Of a stretch of DNA of 64,000 nt, positions 58,701 through 64,000 are shown piece after piece; the first letter of the stretch is position 1, and the number at the start of each line of letters is the position of its first letter. Position numbers and translations under genes: made by a program. The notes under the pieces were generated by a model, which was given only the letters and a program-made list of their open reading frames with translations, was not told the origin of the DNA and ran no database searches. The DNA lies in the NCBI RefSeq assembly GCF_008727865.1, contig NZ_VTWU01000007.1, forward strand, positions 186,001 to 250,000, written 5' to 3'. Source of the stretch: Hymenobacter busanensis (GTDB lineage: Bacteria; Bacteroidota; Bacteroidia; Cytophagales; Hymenobacteraceae).

Positions 58701-61328
58701 CTATTCGGCCTCCACGCGGCGCACATGGCCGGCGCCCGAGTCATCGGCCCGTACGGAGGTGGGGTTGCCGCTGTAGCGAACCTCGCTGGCACCCGATACC
58801 TCGGCGTCGAGCTTCTGCTTTACGTTCAGGCGGGCTTTGCTCACGCCGGTCAGGTCCACGTTGGCCGTTTCCACGGGGAAGTCGGCGGCTTGTACCTGGC
58901 AAGCGCCCGAGCCTTCGAGGCGCAGCGTGTTGGCCTGGCCTTCGAGGCGGCTGTGGCAGGCGCCCGAAAGGTCCATGATCAGGGCCTGACAGGTACCGTC
59001 AAACTGCAGGTGGCTGGCGCCCGACTGCTCTACGCGCAGGTCGTCGAGATTGGTAAAGCCCTCGACTTTGGCCCGCACGGCGCCCGACAGGTCAACCGCG
59101 GTCAGGGTAGGCATTTCCACTTCGATGAGGACCCGGTCGGTGTCGCTGTTTTTCCAGTTGCCGAAGAAGGCCCGGCGGCGGGACCGAATCAGCAGGTCGT
59201 CGCCGGAGCGGCGCACTTCCAGGTCTTTCAGGGCGCGTTCGTTGCCGGCGGCCCGCACGCTGTACTGGGCTCCGTAGCGCACCACCACCCGGTAGGCCCC
59301 CGATACGCCGATGCGGTCGAAATCCTGCTCGGTGAACGTGCGGCGCTCGGAGCCGTACTCCTCCGCCGAAGTGCTGAAATCCACGTTGTCGTCTTCGTCG
59401 CCGAGGGAAATGTGTACCCGTTCGCCGTTCACGTTCACGTCAAAATCCCCTTCCGAGTCTTCGTCGCCGTCGGTGCGGGCCTCCATTTCGTCGGGCGTGC
59501 AGTCGGTGCAGGCCAGCTGGTTGCCCACGAGGCGGTACAGGTGCTTCTCGGGGTTGTCGGGGCGCCGGTTGTTGTAAAAGTTGTCCTCGTCGAGGAAGTA
59601 GGCAAAATCGTTGGTGAGGCGGTACTGCTTGTCGCGGGGCAGGCGCAGCGTCAGGTCCAGGCCTTGGCCGCGGAAGATGGCGCCGGGCTTATAGCGGAAC
59701 TGGTCGTCGAGCACCACGCTGGAGTCGCGGACCGACGCCCCGTACTGCATGGTGGTGCGGGCGGTGGCAGCGGCGGCGGCCTCGGTGGCACCGTGGGCCG
59801 AGTATTCCTCGCTCAGGCGGATGGCCGAACCGCTATCGGTGGCCGCAAGGGTAATGCCCGGGCGCAGGTCCCAGTCAGAGCCTAGTTCGTGGGTGCGCAG
59901 CAGCACGGTGGAGTAGTTTACCGGGCCCAAGGTGCGCTCCGCAGAGTAGGTGCCTTCTTCCTGGAAGTCGTGGCTGATACGCACGCCGCCCATTACCGAA
60001 CCCACCACACCCAGCAGCCACAGCCCCAGCAACGAGAGGCCTACGGTGCGGCTCACAATCGAGCGGCGCGTCACCAGCCCAATGCCGAGCAGCAGCATCA
60101 GCAGTACCGGAATGCCCGCGGCCAGGAAGCCGCTTACAATCATCCACCAGGGCACCCCGGCCAGCACGGTGTAGGCCGGTGCATCGCCCAGCATCACGGT
60201 GTTCGATTCGGGAATCAGGCCCAGGGCCACGCCGGCCAGTACGGCCAGCCCCACCAGTAGTGAGAAACCGATGACGATGAGCAGCGCGGCGGCAAACCAG
60301 CGGATGAGGCTGCCAATCACGTTCACCAGAGGCCGCAGGTTGCGGGCCAGCTCTTCCAGAAACGTGCCTACCGGGCGGTTGGCCGTGGCCGTGCCGGGGT
60401 AGCCGGCTTCAAACGCGTTGTTGCGGGCCGTTTCATCGAGCGACGACAGCGTCATGGCGTCGCCGCGCATCCGCATTTTGTCGCCCACCGTCTTGGCCTC
60501 GGGCACCAGAATCCAGAGCACGATGTAGAGCGGAATGGCGAAGCCCCCGGCAAAGACGAATACGATGAACAGAATGCGCACCAGCACCACATCGAGGTGG
60601 AAGTAGGCGGCCAGACCGGCCGATACCCCGCCGATTTTACCGTTGTCGGTGTCGCGGAACAGCTTCTTGAAGGTCGGGTCCTGGTCCGATTCCGGAGCGC
60701 CGTCGTAGCGCTTGGGCAGCGCAATCCACAGGATAACGTAGGTCAGGAAGGTCCAACCGGCGAAGTGCTCCTGCAGGTGGTCGGCGCCGATGTTGTCAAA
60801 CAAAATCGGCAGCGCAATCAGGCCGATCAGGAAAATCAGGCGCACCCACAGGGCTTCGATGCCGAAGTAGCGGGCCAGCCCGGCGCACACCCCCGCAATT
60901 TTGCGGTTGGCCATGTCGCGGTACAGACGGCGCGGCTCCGCGTCGGGGGCCGTGGTGGCATTGGCCTGGTAGCCCGAGCCAGCGGCCTGGGCGGCCGGAC
61001 CAGCGCCTACGGGGCGGCCGTAGTTGTTCACGTCGGCTACATCCTCGTCATCATCGAGGCTGCCGTCTTGCTGAAACTCCTGCACGCGGCCCATTTTGGC
61101 CACCATGGCGTCCACGTCTTCGAGCGTGATGACCTGCTTGGTGGAGGAGAGGCGAGCGGCAAACAGCTCGGCAATGCGGCTCTCGATGTCGGCTACGATT
61201 TCTTCGTGTCCGCGGTACGTATTGAAGTGCGCTTTCACGTCCTGCAAGTACCGTTGGAGTACCTCGTAACCGTCTTCTTCGATGTGGAAGATGAGGCCCT
61301 GCAGGTTGATGCTGATATTCTTTTTCAT
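58701..61328 (-). CDS. Membrane protein with two PspC domains and a C-terminal GIN (DUF2807) domain (875 aa)
   Basis: An N-terminal cytoplasmic region (1-125, MKKNISINLQGLIFHIEEDG, then IVADIESRIAELFAARL) precedes two PspC domains (about 135-210, RRLYRDMANRKIAGVCAGLA; about 222-285, KLFRDTDNGKIGGVSAGLAA), each with membrane segments. Further membrane helices (340-480) lead to a large exported part. The end (about 645-860) is a GIN/DUF2807 right-handed beta helix (DRIGVSGAYRVVVRYGAQYS, TAVDLSGAVRAKVEGF, LDAEVSGASEVRYSG). PspC proteins signal envelope stress; the fusion to a GIN head is typical of Bacteroidota. It is 54 bp downstream of a PadR repressor gene, likely one operon. Confidence 0.92.
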   Translation of the reverse strand: MKKNISINLQGLIFHIEEDGYEVLQRYLQDVKAHFNTYRGHEEIVADIESRIAELFAARLSSTKQVITLEDVDAMVAKMGRVQEFQQDGSLDDDEDVADVNNYGRPVGAGPAAQAAGSGYQANATTAPDAEPRRLYRDMANRKIAGVCAGLARYFGIEALWVRLIFLIGLIALPILFDNIGADHLQEHFAGWTFLTYVILWIALPKRYDGAPESDQDPTFKKLFRDTDNGKIGGVSAGLAAYFHLDVVLVRILFIVFVFAGGFAIPLYIVLWILVPEAKTVGDKMRMRGDAMTLSSLDETARNNAFEAGYPGTATANRPVGTFLEELARNLRPLVNVIGSLIRWFAAALLIVIGFSLLVGLAVLAGVALGLIPESNTVMLGDAPAYTVLAGVPWWMIVSGFLAAGIPVLLMLLLGIGLVTRRSIVSRTVGLSLLGLWLLGVVGSVMGGVRISHDFQEEGTYSAERTLGPVNYSTVLLRTHELGSDWDLRPGITLAATDSGSAIRLSEEYSAHGATEAAAAATARTTMQYGASVRDSSVVLDDQFRYKPGAIFRGQGLDLTLRLPRDKQYRLTNDFAYFLDEDNFYNNRRPDNPEKHLYRLVGNQLACTDCTPDEMEARTDGDEDSEGDFDVNVNGERVHISLGDEDDNVDFSTSAEEYGSERRTFTEQDFDRIGVSGAYRVVVRYGAQYSVRAAGNERALKDLEVRRSGDDLLIRSRRRAFFGNWKNSDTDRVLIEVEMPTLTAVDLSGAVRAKVEGFTNLDDLRVEQSGASHLQFDGTCQALIMDLSGACHSRLEGQANTLRLEGSGACQVQAADFPVETANVDLTGVSKARLNVKQKLDAEVSGASEVRYSGNPTSVRADDSGAGHVRRVEAE

Positions 61329-61382
61329 CGCAATGCTGCAACTAGAAGTGGCGGTGAGTCAAGTTGAATGCTCCGGCAGGCG

Positions 61383-61736
61383 CTACAGGCCGTCGGGGGC
61401 CGGGCGGCCGGGGTTGGTGCGGATGATGCGGATCGAGTCCTCAATCTCCTCCCACGTCAGGCGCAGCTCGTGCAGGAATTCCTGCCCAATGCCCGTGAGC
61501 GTGTAGTACTTGCGGGGCGGGCCGCTCGACGACTCTTTCCAGGTGTAATCGAGCAGGCCGGCATTCTTGAGGCGGGTCAGCAGCGGGTAGAGCGTGCCGT
61601 CGACCACGAGCATGCGGGCGGCGGTGAGTTCTTCCAGCATGTCGGAGGCATAGACCTCGCCCCGCGCAATGATTTCCAGGATGCAGAACTCCAGAATGCC
61701 CTTCCGCATCTGCACTTGGGTGTTTTCGACTTTCAT
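61383..61736 (-). CDS. PadR-family transcriptional regulator (117 aa)
   Basis: A winged-helix repressor. The N-terminal block NTQVQMRKGILEFCILEIIA, the recognition region YASDMLEELTAARMLVVDGT, LYPLLTRLKNAGLLDYTW and GPPRKYYTLTGIGQEFL are classical PadR. The ATG at 61736 (MKVENTQ) is preferred; the extension to 61811 passes through the promoter. The short C-terminal dimerisation part fits PadR subfamily 2. It is the first gene of the unit with the PspC/GIN protein and probably represses itself and that gene. Confidence 0.93.
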   Translation of the reverse strand: MKVENTQVQMRKGILEFCILEIIARGEVYASDMLEELTAARMLVVDGTLYPLLTRLKNAGLLDYTWKESSSGPPRKYYTLTGIGQEFLHELRLTWEEIEDSIRIIRTNPGRPAPDGL

Positions 61737-62131
61737 TGGCTTCGGCGGTAGTCGGTGAAGAATGGTACAAATATAAAGGCAGGTACTTTGCAACGCAAGG
61801 TACTGTTTCAAAATAAGTACTGGTATTGCTGCTTATATTGTTTATAGTGTTGATTTACAGAACAATAATTTTATCGACAAATGCAGATATTATCGTCTCG
61901 TCCCGAGGAAGGCCAACGATAACCGATGAAACCTGGGTCTTTGCCCACCGGTTTTGACTCGAAATGGCAGATAACCCCGTTGTCAGGTGAGGCCTACACG
62001 CGGGCAGGCGCAGCGGAGCTGGGGCGTGGAGCCCAGTTTAAGTGCGCGGTAGCTCCTCGGTGTCGCACTATAAATAAATAACTTGCGTTGTGGAGCCGTC
62101 TTTACCTGTTGGTTCCTTTTTCACCTCGTAT
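61737..62131. other. Divergent intergenic region between padR and the PorV-family gene
   Basis: Besides the padR promoter, the 395 bp contain an AT-rich half (about 61800-61900) and a GC-richer half. TATAAATAAATAAC near 62070-62083 may belong to the promoter of the rightward gene. No ORF or RNA gene is recognised. Confidence 0.45.
61768..61803 (-). promoter_or_regulatory. Promoter with overlapping palindromic operator for the padR-pspC unit
   Basis: On the minus strand TATATTTG (61775-61768) is a perfect -7 element, with TTG (61798-61796) 20 bp upstream as the probable -33. Over the -33 lies an inverted repeat: GTACTTTGC (61783-61791), three bases, GCAAGGTAC (61795-61803), with one mismatch between arms. 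Its position fits autorepression by PadR. Confidence 0.68.
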
Positions 62132-63247
62132 ATGCCACACCTTTTCCCGCGTCGTTTTGCTATGCCGTTGGCCGTGTCCCTGCTGGGCACGGTGGGCGCT
62201 GCGCAGGCCCAAACCACCGATAAAACCGACACCACGCCCAAGTACGTCAACGAATTCCTCTACATCGGCGTGGGCGGGCGGGCCCTGGCCTTGGGCAACA
62301 CGCAGGTGAGCCTGGCCCAGGATGCCACGGCCGGTTACTGGAACCCCGCCGGCCTGTTGCGTCAAAAGGCGAAGTACGATGCCGTGGTGATGCACTCGGA
62401 GCTGTTTTCGGGCATCGTGAAAAACGACTATGCGGCCTTTGCCATGCCCCTCGACGAGCGAAGCGCCATTGGCGTATCGGCCGTGCGGGTAGGGGTCGAC
62501 GATATTGCCGATACCCGCAGCCTCGTGGACCCCTACACCGGCTACATCGACTACAGCAAAGTCACCCGCTTTTCGGTGGCCGACTACGGCCTGCTGCTGT
62601 CGTATGCCCGCAAGCTCGAAGCCGTCGAAGGCCTGCAGGTGGGCGCCAGCGCCAAGGTCATTTACCGCAACGTGGGCTCGTTTGCCAATGCCTGGGGCTT
62701 TGGCGTCGATGCCGGCGTGCAGTACCAGCGCAACAACTGGCAATTGGGCCTGATGGCCCGCGACATTACCACCACCTTCAACTCGTGGTCGGTCAACTCC
62801 AAGGAATTCGTAGCCACCACCGACCCCGATGACAAGACGCCCAAGAACAGCACCGAGGTGTCGTTGCCGCGCTTTGTGCTGGGCGTGGGCCGCTACGTGC
62901 AGCTGCCCGGCCAGTTTTCGGCCCTGGCGGCCGTCGATCTGGAAATGACCACCGACGGCCGCCGCAACGCACCCGTTTCCACCGGCCTCATCAGCATTGC
63001 ACCCCACGGCGGGCTGGAACTTGGCTACCGCAACGTGGTGTTTCTGCGCGGCGGCGTGACCAATGCGCAGCAAGTGAAAGCCTTCGACGGCAACGAGAAA
63101 TGGCGGGTGCAGCCCACCATGGGCGTGGGCGTGGCCACCAACGGTCTGCGCCTCGACCTGGCCCTGACCAAGCTGGCCGTGGAGTCGCTGGGGCAGAGTG
63201 CCCAGGCCAATTCCATTATCGTTTCGCTCGGCTACGGCTTCAACTAA
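62132..63247 (+). CDS. PorV/PorQ-family outer-membrane beta-barrel protein (371 aa)
   Basis: The ATG at 62132 gives a signal ending GAAQAQT; a GTG at 62090 would add 14 residues before it. The mature protein begins VNEFLYIGVGGRALALGNTQ and VSLAQDATAGYWNPAGLLRQ, the pattern of PorV/PorQ (FadL-like barrel) proteins, and ends VSLGYGF with a terminal aromatic-Asn. PorV is the shuttle that takes T9SS cargo from the translocon to the PorU sortase. Whether this is PorV itself or a paralogue cannot be decided, but the adjacent PorU2-like peptidase makes a cargo-handling role plausible. A 21-bp perfect inverted repeat follows. Confidence 0.85.
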   Translation: MPHLFPRRFAMPLAVSLLGTVGAAQAQTTDKTDTTPKYVNEFLYIGVGGRALALGNTQVSLAQDATAGYWNPAGLLRQKAKYDAVVMHSELFSGIVKNDYAAFAMPLDERSAIGVSAVRVGVDDIADTRSLVDPYTGYIDYSKVTRFSVADYGLLLSYARKLEAVEGLQVGASAKVIYRNVGSFANAWGFGVDAGVQYQRNNWQLGLMARDITTTFNSWSVNSKEFVATTDPDDKTPKNSTEVSLPRFVLGVGRYVQLPGQFSALAAVDLEMTTDGRRNAPVSTGLISIAPHGGLELGYRNVVFLRGGVTNAQQVKAFDGNEKWRVQPTMGVGVATNGLRLDLALTKLAVESLGQSAQANSIIVSLGYGFN

Positions 63248-63257
63248 TCCGCGTATA

Positions 63258-63313
63258 ACCGGCAGCGGCTTGCGCAGTACGCATTTATAGGCACTGCGCA
63301 AGCCGCTGCCGGT
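63258..63313. repeat. 21-bp perfect inverted repeat between the PorV-family and PorU2-like genes
   Basis: The left arm begins ACCGGCAGCGGCTTGCGC and its exact complement lies at 63293-63313, around a 14-base AT-containing loop. There is no T-run. It may be a weak terminator, a processing site or a dispersed palindrome. Confidence 0.7.
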
Positions 63314-63338
63314 CCATCACTACTACTCGCTTCGCTAC

Positions 63339-64000
63339 ATGAAACAAGTATACCATCGATTACGGCTGGGCCTGGCCGCGCTTGTCGGCGCTGTAGGCCT
63401 AACGATGAGCGCGCTGCCCATGGTAGCCCAGTCGGGGCCGTACGGCAACGAGTGGATTAATTACAGCCAGCAGTACGCCAAGATTCCGGTTCTGAAAGAC
63501 GGCATCTACCGTCTCGACTACCAATACCTGCAGCAGGCGGGTGTGCCGGCCGGTCTCAACCCGGCCCGGCTGCAGCTGTTTCGGCGCGGGCGCGAAGTGG
63601 CCATTCACCTCGGCGGCAATACCGCCAGCGTGGACGCCACCAGCTACGTGGAGTTCTACGGCCAGCGCAACGACGGCCAGCTGGACCGGGAAATGTACAA
63701 GGACCCGAACCTGCACGTAAACAAGATTCTGAGTCAGTACACCGATACGGCCGCCTACTTCCTGACGTGGAACACGGCCACCTCGGGCAACAAGCGCATG
63801 GCAACGGTCAACCAGACGTTGCCCAACGTGCCCACCCAGCCGTACCGGCTGGCCACGCGCACCATCATGTTTCCCTATGCCGGCCAAACCAATGGCGGTA
63901 ACCAGAGCGGTGGCGACGGAGGGGGCGACCCGAATGCCGAATCCTTTTACCCGTGGTTTGATCGGGGCGAAGGATTTGCATCACCGTTACGAGGCTATGT
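63339..64000 (+). CDS. PorU2-like C25 family peptidase, N-terminal part (cut by window edge)
   Basis: About 220 residues are visible. A signal peptide (LAALVGAVGLTMSALPMVAQ) precedes an N-terminal domain typical of gingipain-like/PorU-type proteins: GNEWINYSQQYAKIPVLKDG, YRLDYQYLQQAGVPAGLNPA, LQLFRRGREVAIHLGGN, YVEFYGQRNDGQLDREMYKD and YFLTWNT. The C25 catalytic domain would lie beyond the right edge. PorU-type sortases remove the CTD from T9SS cargo and attach it to the surface. Placement directly after a PorV-family gene supports this; the exact subtype is from memory of the PorU2 group. Confidence 0.82.
   Translation, partial: MKQVYHRLRLGLAALVGAVGLTMSALPMVAQSGPYGNEWINYSQQYAKIPVLKDGIYRLDYQYLQQAGVPAGLNPARLQLFRRGREVAIHLGGNTASVDATSYVEFYGQRNDGQLDREMYKDPNLHVNKILSQYTDTAAYFLTWNTATSGNKRMATVNQTLPNVPTQPYRLATRTIMFPYAGQTNGGNQSGGDGGGDPNAESFYPWFDRGEGFASPLRGY

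Noticed and set aside
1-64000. tRNA, rRNA, intact IS elements or integrase genes
   Set aside because: None was recognised by eye on either strand; a covariance-model scan would be needed to exclude a tRNA completely.

Overview
The window looks like chromosomal DNA of a GC-rich member of the Bacteroidota, most likely Hymenobacteraceae (Hymenobacter-like). The signs are SusC/SusD, nine proteins with a type IX secretion (T9SS) type A C-terminal sorting domain (CTD), PorV/PorU2-like proteins, LytS/LytTR signalling, DUF2911 and DUF4907 families, and recurrent TAnnTTTG-type -7 promoter boxes with few Shine-Dalgarno sites. The taxonomy is inference; no rRNA or tRNA gene was seen.

Layout. 1-6.2 kb: the 5' part of hppD on the minus strand, a small acidic protein, a DUF952 protein, a decayed phage-terminase remnant whose only lesions are three TAG codons, a large lipoprotein, two small phage-like genes and a second lipoprotein. 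6.3-15.6 kb (minus strand): DUF2911 protein, a SusD/SusC nutrient-uptake pair, a small CTD protein, an AraC regulator with membrane sensor, and a Kelch/DUF4907 pair. 15.9-21.5 kb: LytS-type kinase and LytTR regulator, an ABC-F protein, two small unknowns and murI.

21.7-30 kb is a curli (amyloid fibre) locus: csgE, csgF, csgG (with an extra C-terminal barrel-like region), two very long CsgA-like curlins made of 11-residue repeats, a CsgB-like protein, a CsgH-like chaperone and a lipoprotein with carboxypeptidase-regulatory, FnIII-like and beta-propeller regions. E, F and G would form the secretion channel and its adaptors, the curlins the fibre, the CsgB-like protein the nucleator, and CsgH would hold back periplasmic amyloid. 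The lipoprotein is a plausible anchor or accessory factor.

30.4-47.4 kb: six consecutive large secreted proteins on the plus strand, all ending in a T9SS CTD, four with their own strong terminators, so they are probably separate transcription units of a surface adhesin/matrix array. 47.4-51.2 kb (minus): a hypothetical gene, a patch of 20-bp tandem repeats, and an isc operon (iscS, iscU, a 135-aa unknown, iscA) in which every spacer is a heptad-periodic imperfect palindrome. 51.3-58.4 kb: methylmalonyl-CoA epimerase, a 1418-aa GEVED/CTD protein with an internal 1581-bp duplication, a Sua5/YrdC protein and cca. 58.7-61.8 kb (minus): a double-PspC/GIN-domain membrane protein with its PadR regulator. 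62.1-64 kb: a PorV/PorQ-family barrel and the start of a PorU2-like C25 peptidase, which fits the abundance of CTD cargo.
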